Source of the DNA: Paenibacillus sp. FSL R10-2734
GTDB taxonomy: Bacteria; Bacillota; Bacilli; Paenibacillales; Paenibacillaceae
Length of the DNA: 64,000 nt
Direction: 5' to 3'
NCBI RefSeq assembly: GCF_037963865.1
Contig: NZ_CP150170.1
Coordinates: forward strand, 7,192,001-7,256,000
This document shows positions 1 through 8,489 of this stretch, in pieces. The position numbers and the translations under genes are program-made. Each line of letters begins with the position of its first letter. The first letter of the stretch is position 1. The notes beneath the pieces are model-generated. The model saw nothing but the letters and a program-made list of their open reading frames with translations. It made no database searches and was not told the origin of the DNA.

Positions 1-46
1 TGCCTTGTTTATCCGATACGCTGACTAACGCTCTTTTGATACTCAC
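1..46 (-). CDS. purH: PurH, bifunctional AICAR transformylase/IMP cyclohydrolase (N-terminal fragment)
   Basis: Only the first 15 codons are in the window; the gene runs off the left edge. A GTG start at 46 reads VSIKRALVSVSDKQG, the typical PurH N-terminus (the inosinicase domain start). An AAGGAGG ribosome binding site lies about 10 nt upstream. It follows purN on the same strand with a 162 bp gap, the expected last-but-one place in the Bacillus-type pur operon. PurH makes FAICAR and closes the ring to IMP. Identification is by the N-terminal match and gene order. Confidence 0.85.
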   Translation of the reverse strand, partial: MSIKRALVSVSDKQG

Positions 47-208
47 TTTGAATAGTCCTCCTTCGGGTTGTACGTGCGATTTAATATGAAGAAAACCTAC
101 AACGCGACACATAACGCCGCTAATGCAATATTTCCCGAGAAATATCGGAAACAGTTCGTACCGTCTCACCAAATGTCGATCTAAAACTCGGAATTGCTGC
201 GGTGCGAC

Positions 209-826
209 TTACTTTTCGCGGATAATCGTCTTTCTTCCACTCAGTTCCACTTTCCCGCTGGCAAAAGCGCCAACCACTTCGGGATAGAGCTCATATTCAA
301 CCTTATGAATGCGTTCCGCCAATGAATCCGCCGTGTCGTTATCCAGCACAACTACGCTGCGCTGAGCAATAACTGGACCGGTATCCATGCCTCCATCGAC
401 AAAATGTACAGTAACGCCCGTTAGCTTCACGCCATAATCCAGCGCTTGCTGGATCGCATCTTTTCCCGCAAAAGCTGGCAGTAACGAGGGGTGAATGTTA
501 ATAATTCGTCCAGCATATGGCGTCAGTAGAACAGGTGTAATGAGGCGCATGTAACCTGCCAGCACAATCAGTCCAATTTCCCGTCGTTGAAGCTCTGCCA
601 CAATCTCTGCTTCATAGTCTTCACGGCTGGGGAAGTCTTTTGGCCGCAGCAAGAGGGCGGGAATGCCCGCATCCTCCGCTCGCTTAGCTACAGGTGCCTC
701 TGGCTTGTCAGATACTAGCAACTCAATATTACCATCACCAAGCAAGCCCGCTCTCTGTGCATCGATCAGTGCAGCAAAATTACTGCCTTGCCCGGAAGCA
801 AAAACAGCGATTCGACTCAATTGCAT
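209..826 (-). CDS. purN: Phosphoribosylglycinamide formyltransferase PurN
   Basis: PurN transfers a formyl group from 10-formyltetrahydrofolate to GAR, step three of de novo purine synthesis in the cytosol. The 205 residues cover the usual family length. Visible motifs are the N-terminal FASGQGSNFAAL nucleotide loop, the catalytic NIHPSLLPAF stretch with the family Asn and His, and GVTVHFVDGGMDTGP with the catalytic Asp. The ATG at 826 overlaps the purM stop (TGATG), which argues for translational coupling; a GTG three nucleotides earlier is possible. It is flanked by purM upstream and purH downstream, in standard operon order. Confidence 0.97.
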   Translation of the reverse strand: MQLSRIAVFASGQGSNFAALIDAQRAGLLGDGNIELLVSDKPEAPVAKRAEDAGIPALLLRPKDFPSREDYEAEIVAELQRREIGLIVLAGYMRLITPVLLTPYAGRIINIHPSLLPAFAGKDAIQQALDYGVKLTGVTVHFVDGGMDTGPVIAQRSVVVLDNDTADSLAERIHKVEYELYPEVVGAFASGKVELSGRKTIIREK

Positions 827-1866
827 CACACTTCAGCTCCAGTAAAGGTTACTTTGCGTTCCCCTTCTGTCACTTTACCAATGATATACGCCTCTTCCCC
901 ACTAGCTTCGAGCAGTTCAAGGGCACGTTCTCCATCAGCAGCACTAACTACCAGAACAAGTCCGATTCCCATATTAAAAGTAGTAAACATATCACGGTTG
1001 CTTACGTTTCCTTTGTTCTGCATCAATCCGAAGATCGGCAAAATCGGCCACGATCCGTAATTAATCTCCACATCTACACCGTCAGGCAATACGCGCGGGA
1101 TATTCTCGATGAATCCGCCACCTGTAATGTGTGCCATTCCTTTTACCGGAAGCTGCTCCAGCAGCGCCAGCAAAGGCTTTACATAGATCTTTGTTGGTGC
1201 AAGAAGTACATCCACAAGCGGAGCTCCAAGCTCTGGAAGCACATCATTCAGACCGTAGCCATCTTGCTCCAGCAAAAGCTTACGCACCAGCGAGAAGCCG
1301 TTGCTGTGCACACCACTAGAAGCGAGACCAATCACTGCGTCTCCCGCTGCGATGTTAGCGCCGGTTACCAGCTTCGCTTTATCAGCTACGCCAACTGTGA
1401 ATCCAGCGATATCATATTCACCCTCCGAATACATACCCGGCATCTCAGCTGTTTCGCCGCCGATGAGCGCACAGCCTGCTTGGTGACAGCCTTCTGCGAT
1501 TCCCGCTACGATTGCTTCGATTTTCTCCGGCACGACTTTGTCGCAAGCCAGATAGTCGAGGAAAAAGAGTGGCTCCGCGCCTTGCACTACAATGTCGTTC
1601 ACACACATAGCTACAGCGTCGATCCCAATCGTGTCATGGCGATCCGCCGCGAATGCGATTTTGAGCTTCGTGCCTACACCATCGGTTCCCGATACGAGCA
1701 CTGGCTCTTCATATTTATCTTTATTGAGGCCAAACAGCGCTCCGAACCCACCAAGATCCGTCATTACTTCTGGACGGTAAGTACGTTTAACGTGCTTTTT
1801 CATGCGTTCTACCGCTTCGTTACCAGCCGCAATATCCACTCCGGCGTTTTTATAAGCTTCCGACAC
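826..1866 (-). CDS. purM: Phosphoribosylformylglycinamidine cyclo-ligase PurM (AIR synthetase)
   Basis: PurM closes the imidazole ring, converting FGAM and ATP to AIR. The protein shows GTDGVGTKLKIA near residue 60, a GGETAEMPG segment and the C-terminal ITGGGFIENIPR block, all typical of the PurM/PurL ATPase fold. The GTG at 1866 gives VSEAYKNAGVDI, which matches known PurM N-termini, and has a GAGGTG site 6 nt upstream. A longer reading from a GTG at 1875 is less likely. It is separated from purF by an unusually long 700 bp structured gap and overlaps purN. Confidence 0.96.
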   Translation of the reverse strand: MSEAYKNAGVDIAAGNEAVERMKKHVKRTYRPEVMTDLGGFGALFGLNKDKYEEPVLVSGTDGVGTKLKIAFAADRHDTIGIDAVAMCVNDIVVQGAEPLFFLDYLACDKVVPEKIEAIVAGIAEGCHQAGCALIGGETAEMPGMYSEGEYDIAGFTVGVADKAKLVTGANIAAGDAVIGLASSGVHSNGFSLVRKLLLEQDGYGLNDVLPELGAPLVDVLLAPTKIYVKPLLALLEQLPVKGMAHITGGGFIENIPRVLPDGVDVEINYGSWPILPIFGLMQNKGNVSNRDMFTTFNMGIGLVLVVSAADGERALELLEASGEEAYIIGKVTEGERKVTFTGAEV

Positions 1867-1950
1867 TTGGGACACCTCAATCTATAATAGTTTAGAGCGC
1901 TTTTGCGGGCGCATTCGGGGGAGTTGGTGGTTATAGGGGAGCTATTCCAA

Positions 1951-2112
1951 GGAATGTTTGGACTTCCGATCGCTGTTATGTTTGGATTTCCTGATTTAAA
2001 CCGCTTTTCGCGGTAGAAATCCAAACATAAGCGTATGCTTACGAAGTGAGCTTTCCTACGGAAAGCTTTCGGGCGAACGCTACGCTTCTACAGTTCCAAA
2101 CTTCCTCTCCAT
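1951..2112. repeat. Palindromic intergenic repeat, long copy
   Basis: This 162 bp element is also present as a 123 bp copy at 8306-8428; most of the shared part is identical. Its outer ends are imperfect inverted repeats (GTTTGGA near one end, TCCAAAC near the other). Inside is a 14 bp stem, TATGTTTGGATTTC with GAAATCCAAACATA, capped by an ACCGC/GCGGT hairpin. The long copy carries an extra block of about 40 bp with an AGCTTTC/GAAAGCT hairpin. No transposase or clear target duplication is visible. Confidence 0.8.
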
Positions 2113-2229
2113 AACTCCTTCTAACCACTGGGCTCACTCCTACTGCAAGCCGCAGTGTGCGCCTTGCACACGGACCTCAAGACCTCGGTGCATGAGCTAC
2201 GCCATGCACCTCTTTAGCGAAACAAGCGG

Positions 2230-2439
2230 GTCCCGCATTTGCGCAGCAAACAGGGACGAGCTCGGCGAGCTTGCTCTTGGCGCTTAGGGCGCAGCCGAGC
2301 GCTACCTTAGCGAAACAAGCAGCCCTCGTATTTGCGGAGCAAACAGAGGGGAGCTTGGTGAGCCATTCCCGGCGGCGGTAAGCAGCCGGGGGGCGGAGCG
2401 CCGTAAAGCGTGTCCCGTCCGTGCGAAGCACACAGGGAC
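2230..2439. repeat. Three related hairpin modules with covarying stems
   Basis: Modules lie at 2230-2257, 2323-2350 and 2412-2439. Each has an outer 5 bp stem, a short internal loop, an inner stem and a 3-nt loop. The outer stems are GTCCC/GGGAC, CCCTC/GAGGG and GTCCC/GGGAC; the inner stems are TTTGC/GCAAA twice and GTGC/GCAC. The first two modules are also preceded by the same 12-mer AGCGAAACAAGC (2216 and 2309, 93 bp apart). Stems change in sequence but keep pairing. Confidence 0.7.
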
Positions 2440-2571
2440 AAAGCGAGCACTCGCACCCAAGTTCTCTTAGCAAGTTATAACCAAACTCCTACCGCCGAGC
2501 TTTCGGGTGGCCGGAGGGCAGAGCCCTTCGGAATCGCCCTTTGCAAGGGGGACTTAGGGGGATGTTCCGTT

Positions 2572-4068
2572 CTAACAGCTGCACCCATCTTTTTCAGCCC
2601 CGCCAAAATCAACCTGAGTAGGGTAATCGTTATCGAAGCAGGAAAGGCACAACCCGCCTTTGTAATCATCTTTGTTGTGACCACCGATGGAAGAGATTAA
2701 GCCCTCCGGTGACAAGAATGCCAAGGAATCGGCATTGATCTCTTCGCACATTTCCGCAATGGTCTTGTAGGACGCGATGAGATCGCGGCGGTCTGGGGTA
2801 TCAATGCCGTAGAAGCAAGGATTCTTGAAGGGCGGCGATGTAATCCGCACATGCACTTCAACGGCTCCCGCTTCGCGAAGCAGATTGACGATTCGGCGTG
2901 AAGTCGTACCACGCACGATGGAATCATCGATCATGACAACACGTTTGCCATCCACCACACTTCGCACGGCGCTTAGCTTCATTTTCACACCTTGCTCACG
3001 CAGTTCTTGGCTCGGCTGGATGAAGGTCCGGCCTGTGTACTTGTTCTTAATGAGCCCAAGCTCATAAGGAATGCCCGTCTGCTCCGCAAATCCAATCGCT
3101 GCCGAGATACTTGAATCCGGTACACCAGTTACGAGGTCAGCATCTACGAAAGCTTCTAATGCCATTCGGCTACCCATCCGCTTACGCGCGGTGTGTAGGT
3201 TAGCACCATTCATATCACTGTCTGGGCGAGAGAAGTAAATATACTCCATCGCGCACAGCGCTTTACGTTTGGGCTCGGTAAAACGATCTTCTAAGAGGCC
3301 ATTTTTATCGAGCACGAGCAGTTCGCCAGGTTCGATATCGCGAACCAGCCGAGCTCCGATTACTTCTAAGGCGCAAGATTCAGAAGCAAAAATATAGGCA
3401 TCGCCGATCCGTCCCATTACAAGCGGACGCAAACCATGGGAATCCGAAGCGACAATTAATTTGTCATTCGTCATGAGCAGAAAAGCAAACCCGCCAACCA
3501 GTTGTTTTAGCGCATCCTTAGCCGCTTCAACAAAATCCTTTGGCGAACGCGCAATCAGATGCGCCAGCACTTCTGTATCACTCGTAGTTTGGAAGATCGA
3601 TCCACTTTGCTCCAGCTGTTTTCGAATCAACGGTTCGTTAACAATGTTACCGTTCGTAGCAATCGCTAAATCTCCGTCACGATATTTAAATATCAGTGGC
3701 TGTGCGTTGGTTAAACGGCTATCACCGCTAGTGGAATAACGCACATGCCCAATGGACATGTCTCCTACTAGTGAGGCAATTTTGTCCTTGTCGAATACTT
3801 CTTTTACTAACCCCATTCCACGGTGATAGTTGAAATCACGGCCGTCTGCTACGCAGATGCCCGCACTTTCTTCCCCGCGGTGTTGTAAGGCGTGCAAGCC
3901 GTAATAAGACATGGACGCCGCTTCCGGGTGTCCGAAGACCCCGAAAACGCCGCATTCTTCTTTTAATGTGTCAAAAATATCTCCCGAGCCCGTTCCTTCA
4001 TTGTAAAAGTCACCAGTCCACAGGATAGGGGTCTCCTGCTCTTTCCCGGTCTTTATTTCATAAGACAT
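2572..4068 (-). CDS. purF: Amidophosphoribosyltransferase PurF
   Basis: PurF makes phosphoribosylamine from PRPP and glutamine, the committed step of purine synthesis. After a propeptide of about 38 residues comes EECGVFGVFGHPEA; the Cys at about residue 39 should become the N-terminal nucleophile after processing. The glutaminase signature GLHALQHRGEESAGI follows, then the PRPP-binding VVMIDDSIVRGTTSRRIV block. Cysteines near the C-terminus (GGLCLSCFDND and GCSC) fit the 4Fe-4S ligands of the Bacillus-type enzyme. The ATG at 4068 has GGGAGG about 10 nt upstream and overlaps the purL stop by 16 nt. Confidence 0.97.
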   Translation of the reverse strand: MSYEIKTGKEQETPILWTGDFYNEGTGSGDIFDTLKEECGVFGVFGHPEAASMSYYGLHALQHRGEESAGICVADGRDFNYHRGMGLVKEVFDKDKIASLVGDMSIGHVRYSTSGDSRLTNAQPLIFKYRDGDLAIATNGNIVNEPLIRKQLEQSGSIFQTTSDTEVLAHLIARSPKDFVEAAKDALKQLVGGFAFLLMTNDKLIVASDSHGLRPLVMGRIGDAYIFASESCALEVIGARLVRDIEPGELLVLDKNGLLEDRFTEPKRKALCAMEYIYFSRPDSDMNGANLHTARKRMGSRMALEAFVDADLVTGVPDSSISAAIGFAEQTGIPYELGLIKNKYTGRTFIQPSQELREQGVKMKLSAVRSVVDGKRVVMIDDSIVRGTTSRRIVNLLREAGAVEVHVRITSPPFKNPCFYGIDTPDRRDLIASYKTIAEMCEEINADSLAFLSPEGLISSIGGHNKDDYKGGLCLSCFDNDYPTQVDFGGAEKDGCSC

Positions 4069-6299
4069 GGAATAGCATCCTCCCAAACGTGCTTCAATTC
4101 TGCTACTGCTTCATCTAGTGCGGACTTGCCGTCCAGATTTACGCGTAGTCTGTCTCCACCTACAGTTCCGATAATTTCTACTGGAACCCCGCTAGCAGCA
4201 ATCGCTGCTTTCAGCTCTTCCGTACGATCAGGTGCAGCTGTCAGCACGATACGTGATTGGCTCTCACTGAACAACGCGACATCAGATCTAAGTCCACCCG
4301 CCGAAAGCTCAACGTTCGCACCAACGCCACCGCTGATACAGCTCTCTGCAAGTGCTACGGCAAGACCACCTTCGGACAAGTCATGTGCCGAACGCACTAG
4401 ACCGCCGCGAATCGAGGTAAGCACTGCGCTCAGTAGTTTTTTCTCAGTAGCCAAATCCAAAGCTGGAGGACGACCTTCGGTTACACCATGAACGGCGTAT
4501 TGGAATTCACTACCGCCAAGCTCAGCCTTAGTCACTCCTAGCAGAAGAATAGAATCTCCTTCTTGCTTGAAGCCTTGAGTCGTAATATGATCCGTATCCG
4601 TTACTAAACCAACCATGCCGACAACCGGCGTTGGGTAGATGGATCCCGTAGTATTTTCGTTATATAGACTGACATTCCCGCCGATAACCGGAGTATCCAG
4701 CACACGACAAGCTTCGGCCATACCATCAACCGCGCGCTCCATTTGCCAGAATACATCAGGCTTCTCAGGGTTTCCGAAGTTTAGGTTATCGGTAATCGCC
4801 AACGGTTCAGCACCGGAACAAACGATGTTACGTGCAGCCTCGCTGACTGCAATACGTCCACCCACTTCAGGATCAAGATGAACATAACGACCATTACAGT
4901 CTGTAGTCATCGCAAGTGCTTTACGAGTACCATGAATAGTAACTACAGCCGCGTCAGATCCAGGACGTACAGCTGTGCTAGTCCGTACCATGTAATCGTA
5001 TTGATTGTATACCCATGCTTTACTTGCTACGGTTGGTGATCCAAGCACAGTACGTAGTGCGCCGCCCAAATCCGTAACTTCCTCGTAACGAAGGGTATCT
5101 ACCTTTTCATTCGCAATATAGTAAGCTGGAACCTCAGAAGGCTTGTTATATACTGGGCACTCATCCACGAGCGCTGTTACTGGCATGTCACCAACAACCT
5201 CACCGTGATGATACAGCTTCAAGCGACCGTCATCCGTAACTTTACCGACCTTACAGCAGATTACACCCCAGCGATCAAAAATCTCTTGCGCCTGAGCTTC
5301 ATCCTTCGGTTCTACTACGAACAACATCCGTTCTTGCGATTCCGAAAGCATCATTTCGTAAGGGGTCATGCCCTCTTCCCGTTGTGGCACCTGATCAAGA
5401 TACAGCTCCAGACCATTGCCTGCTTTACTGGCCATTTCCGCACTAGAGCAAGTAAGACCAGCAGCGCCCATATCCTGAATCCCAACAACGATGCCGCTGT
5501 CGATCAACTCTAAACAAGATTCCATTACGAGCTTTTCCATAAATGGATCGCCGACCTGTACAGCTGTACGTTTAGCTTCTGATTCCTCACTAAGTTCAAC
5601 AGATGCAAAAGTAGCCCCATGAATTCCATCACGTCCTGTAGGAGGACCTACGTAGAAAACTGGATTACCTACACCTTTAGCTACACCGCGTTGGATTTTG
5701 TCATGATCGATAAGGCCCACACACATTGCGTTAACAAGCGGGTTGCCGTCATAGCTATCATCAAACATGATTTCTCCGCCCACGGTTGGAATCCCGATAC
5801 AGTTACCATAACCTGCAATACCAGACACTACATGCTCGAACAAATATTTAACGCGATCACTTTCCAGCTTGCCAAAACGCAAGGAGTTCAGCAGTGCGAT
5901 GGGTCTAGAGCCCATGGAGAAAATATCACGAATAATACCGCCCACACCTGTTGCCGCACCTTGGAAAGGTTCTACAGCTGACGGGTGGTTATGACTTTCG
6001 ATTTTGAATACAACCGCTTGATTATCTCCGATATCAACAATCCCTGCACCCTCGCCGGGTCCCATCAGGACACGTGGTCCAGTAACTGGGAAACGTTTCA
6101 ACAATGGCTTAGAGTTCTTGTACGCACAGTGCTCGGACCACATTACGCTGAATACGCCGATTTCAGTATAATTGGGCAAGCGTCCCATAAAAGACTTGAT
6201 GAGCTCATATTCGCTGTCCGACACACCGAATTGGCTGTAAATTTTCTGCTCTGCGATCTGTTCTGCGGTCGGTTCCTTAACGGATACTTGCTGCGTCAT
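4053..6299 (-). CDS. purL: Phosphoribosylformylglycinamidine synthase subunit PurL (small type)
   Basis: PurL is the ATP-dependent synthetase subunit that turns FGAR into FGAM with ammonia from PurQ. At 748 residues it is the short, three-component form, which needs PurS and PurQ, both encoded immediately upstream. The protein shows MWSEHCAYKNSK near residue 55, the IESHNHPS motif near 105, IQDMGAAGLTCSSAEMA near 290 and a second PurM-like half with SAHDLSEGG. It overlaps purQ by 23 nt and purF by 16 nt, so the three are probably translationally coupled. Confidence 0.98.
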   Translation of the reverse strand: MTQQVSVKEPTAEQIAEQKIYSQFGVSDSEYELIKSFMGRLPNYTEIGVFSVMWSEHCAYKNSKPLLKRFPVTGPRVLMGPGEGAGIVDIGDNQAVVFKIESHNHPSAVEPFQGAATGVGGIIRDIFSMGSRPIALLNSLRFGKLESDRVKYLFEHVVSGIAGYGNCIGIPTVGGEIMFDDSYDGNPLVNAMCVGLIDHDKIQRGVAKGVGNPVFYVGPPTGRDGIHGATFASVELSEESEAKRTAVQVGDPFMEKLVMESCLELIDSGIVVGIQDMGAAGLTCSSAEMASKAGNGLELYLDQVPQREEGMTPYEMMLSESQERMLFVVEPKDEAQAQEIFDRWGVICCKVGKVTDDGRLKLYHHGEVVGDMPVTALVDECPVYNKPSEVPAYYIANEKVDTLRYEEVTDLGGALRTVLGSPTVASKAWVYNQYDYMVRTSTAVRPGSDAAVVTIHGTRKALAMTTDCNGRYVHLDPEVGGRIAVSEAARNIVCSGAEPLAITDNLNFGNPEKPDVFWQMERAVDGMAEACRVLDTPVIGGNVSLYNENTTGSIYPTPVVGMVGLVTDTDHITTQGFKQEGDSILLLGVTKAELGGSEFQYAVHGVTEGRPPALDLATEKKLLSAVLTSIRGGLVRSAHDLSEGGLAVALAESCISGGVGANVELSAGGLRSDVALFSESQSRIVLTAAPDRTEELKAAIAASGVPVEIIGTVGGDRLRVNLDGKSALDEAVAELKHVWEDAIPCLMK

Positions 6300-6966
6300 G
6301 ACGATCCCTCCAAGTCTTCAGTATAGATGTGAACATCCGTTTGCCATCTTCTGATCCGAACAAGCTGTTAGCTGCACGCTCAGGGTGAGGCATCATGCCG
6401 ACAACATTACCTTGTACGTTACTAACACCCGCAATATCAGCTACAGATCCGTTAGGATTATCGCTATACGTGAATATAATCTGATTGTTAGCTTGCAGTT
6501 CTGCCAATGTCTCTTCATCACAGTAGTAGTTACCTTCACCGTGAGCAATTGGGATAATGATCTCTTCATCCTTAGCATAGTCAATAGTAAATGGGGTTTC
6601 ATTATTAACAACCTTAAGCACCGTATCATGACAGCGGAACTTCATTGACATGTTACGACGCAGCGCACCTGGCAACAAACCAGCTTCAGTAAGAATTTGG
6701 AACCCGTTGCAAATGCCTAGCACGAATTTACCTTGCTCTGCCGCTTTAGCTACTTCAGCCATAACAGGAGCAAATCTTGAAATCGCACCGCAGCGCAGGT
6801 AATCACCATATGAGAATCCGCCTGGAACCAAAATACAATCATACGCCGACAAATCTGTCGCTGTATGCCATACGTAATCGACTGGTTCGCCGAGAGTGTC
6901 CTCTACCGCCTTGTAGCAATCAATATCACAGTTGGAACCTGGGAAGACAAGTACAGCAAATTTCAT
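6277..6966 (-). CDS. purQ: Phosphoribosylformylglycinamidine synthase subunit PurQ (glutaminase)
   Basis: PurQ is the class I glutamine amidotransferase that feeds ammonia to PurL. The sequence MKFAVLVFPGSNCDID is a textbook PurQ start, with the nucleophile elbow LGICNGFQIL around residues 84-93, and the His of AHGEGNYY and MMPHPERA later. I place the start at 6966 rather than at an upstream in-frame start, because the 22 extra residues overlap purS and match no family. It begins 5 nt after the purS stop. Confidence 0.97.
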   Translation of the reverse strand: MKFAVLVFPGSNCDIDCYKAVEDTLGEPVDYVWHTATDLSAYDCILVPGGFSYGDYLRCGAISRFAPVMAEVAKAAEQGKFVLGICNGFQILTEAGLLPGALRRNMSMKFRCHDTVLKVVNNETPFTIDYAKDEEIIIPIAHGEGNYYCDEETLAELQANNQIIFTYSDNPNGSVADIAGVSNVQGNVVGMMPHPERAANSLFGSEDGKRMFTSILKTWRDRHDAASIR

Positions 6967-6971
6967 GTCGT

Positions 6972-7217
6972 TTAGTCCTCCAATTCGTAGCGGTAATCCT
7001 CGATCACCGTGTTGGCAAGTAGCTTTTCGCACATTTCCTTGAGACGCACTTCCGCTTCAGCACGGTTATCCGTGTCTAAAGTCAGCTCCATATATTTCCC
7101 AATACGCAAGCTTTCAACTTCTTGGAATCCTACCGAGTGAAGTGCTCCTTGAACTGCTACCCCTTGTGGATCGAGAACGCTTTTCTTAATGGTGACATAT
7201 ACCGTCGCTTTTAACAT
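6972..7217 (-). CDS. purS: Phosphoribosylformylglycinamidine synthase subunit PurS
   Basis: PurS (81 aa) is the small bridging subunit that lets PurQ and PurL form the FGAM synthase complex in Gram-positive bacteria. MLKATVYVTIKKSVLDPQG at the start and VESLRIGKYMELTL in the middle are characteristic. It sits directly upstream of purQ with a 5 nt gap. The ATG at 7217 is preceded by an AGGAGG-like site. Confidence 0.96.
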   Translation of the reverse strand: MLKATVYVTIKKSVLDPQGVAVQGALHSVGFQEVESLRIGKYMELTLDTDNRAEAEVRLKEMCEKLLANTVIEDYRYELED

Positions 7218-7350
7218 ATGCTTGTAGTTCCTCCTAAATTTTTATGTGTATATATTTTCTGAAACTGAAACTGCAACTCTACTAAAAGTAAATCTAGCTT
7301 CAAAAACATATACTTTAATTTATTCCCATGAGTAAACGCACTATGTTGAA

Positions 7351-8241
7351 CTATAAAGACTTGCCAGTAAGACGATGATAAATGTCCAGATAACGGCGTG
7401 TAGTTTCTTCAACTACTTCTAGTGGAAGCGGGTCAGGTTTGCTATTTTTATCCCAGGAGGATGCAGATAGATACGTACGAACAGGCTCTTTATCCATGCT
7501 ATCAATTTCGATATCAAGAGCATATTTGTCCTTAGCCCAGAAGCGTGAAGCATCCGGCGTAAAAATCTCATCAATCAAAATCACCTTGCCATCCAGCAAG
7601 CCGAATTCGAATTTGCAATCTGCAAGAATGATTCCCCGCTCAGCACAATACTCTCTGGCAAAAGAGAACAATTTCAAGCTTTTCTCCTGTAGCTCAAGCG
7701 CTAGATCAGCACCGATTAACTCCTGCATCTTTTCAAAAGGAATATCCTCATCATGACCTACATCGTTTTTAGCCGCAGGGGTAAAGATCGGCTGAGTCAG
7801 CAGCGCGTTTTTGCGCAAACCCTTAGGAAGCTCAATACCATTCACTTTTCCAGTTTCTTGATATTGTCTCCAGCCTCCGCCAGTGATGCAACCGCGCACT
7901 ACACATTCGATATCGATGCGCTCCGCTTTGCGTACCACCATAACACGGTTTCTGAGGGCCTCCTTGTCCTTAACGATGTCTCCGAGCAGATCCACATCGA
8001 TATGAACGACATGATTCTCCATCAGCTCTTTGGTCTTTCCAAACCAGAACGCACTAAGACGGTTAAGCACATTGCCCTTTTCAGGAACCGCTGGGTCCAG
8101 CACATAGTCAAAAGCAGATATCCGATCCGTGACGACGATCAGTACATTCTCCCCTAAATCGTACAGCTCACGAACCTTCCCTTTATAGAGCAGCGGCGCA
8201 TTGATAAGTTCCACGGCTGTGGATACGGCCGACAATGTCAT
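7351..8241 (-). CDS. purC: Phosphoribosylaminoimidazole-succinocarboxamide synthase PurC
   Basis: PurC joins CAIR and aspartate to give SAICAR. At 296 residues it is longer than the roughly 240-residue Bacillus form and resembles the longer SAICAR synthetases. The N-terminal LLYKGKVRELYD loop, TDRISAFDYVL, the VVRKAERIDIECVVRGCITGGG segment and the LADCKFEFGL nucleotide-binding motif are all present. It is separated from purS by 133 bp and from purB by a 248 bp gap that carries a palindromic repeat, so this junction is looser than the rest of the operon. Confidence 0.95.
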   Translation of the reverse strand: MTLSAVSTAVELINAPLLYKGKVRELYDLGENVLIVVTDRISAFDYVLDPAVPEKGNVLNRLSAFWFGKTKELMENHVVHIDVDLLGDIVKDKEALRNRVMVVRKAERIDIECVVRGCITGGGWRQYQETGKVNGIELPKGLRKNALLTQPIFTPAAKNDVGHDEDIPFEKMQELIGADLALELQEKSLKLFSFAREYCAERGIILADCKFEFGLLDGKVILIDEIFTPDASRFWAKDKYALDIEIDSMDKEPVRTYLSASSWDKNSKPDPLPLEVVEETTRRYLDIYHRLTGKSL

Positions 8242-8305
8242 GACCTTTCCTCCCTTGAACTAATGATCTTGATTACTGCAACTGGTCTCAAAGGCGTAAT
8301 TCTGA

Positions 8306-8428
8306 GGAATGTTTGGACTTCCGATCGCTGTTATGGTTAGATTTCCTGATTTAAACCGCTCTTCGCGGTAGAAATCCAACCATAAAGGCGAACGCTAACG
8401 CTTCTACAGTTCCAAACTTCCTCTCCAT
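8306..8428. repeat. Palindromic intergenic repeat, short copy
   Basis: This is the second copy of the repeat at 1951-2112, in the same orientation, in the purB-purC gap. The central stem reads TATGGTTAGATTTC with GAAATCCAACCATA. Compared with the other copy, one T-A pair has become G-C on both arms, a compensatory change, and one new A-C mismatch has appeared. The ACCGC/GCGGT inner hairpin and both ends are kept, while the 40 bp insert of the long copy is missing. Confidence 0.8.
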
Positions 8429-8489
8429 TACGCATTCGACCAATTTCCTTTATATCTAACTCCTTAGTTCACCACTAACTTATCTTTTT

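Larger units (their letters stand above)
1867..2571. other. Structured intergenic region between purF and purM
   Basis: About 700 bp lie inside an otherwise tightly packed operon. The stretch holds one copy of a 162 bp palindromic repeat (1951-2112), a perfect GGTGCATG/CATGCACC stem (2188-2211), a GTGTGC/GCACAC stem near 2154-2169 and three related hairpin modules (2230-2439). It ends with a segment containing aligned C-rich and G-rich runs. Open frames here encode low-complexity cysteine-rich peptides that simply mirror the repeats, so I see no gene. Confidence 0.7.

Noticed and set aside
694..1887. Long plus-strand open frame of 397 codons opposite purM and purN
   Set aside because: It lies antisense to two clearly conserved pur genes, has no ribosome binding site and no recognisable domain.
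2177..2473. Minus-strand frame of 98 codons with repeated cysteine-containing peptide
   Set aside because: The peptide repeat is a direct reading of the hairpin repeats; covariation of the stems fits structured nucleic acid better than protein.
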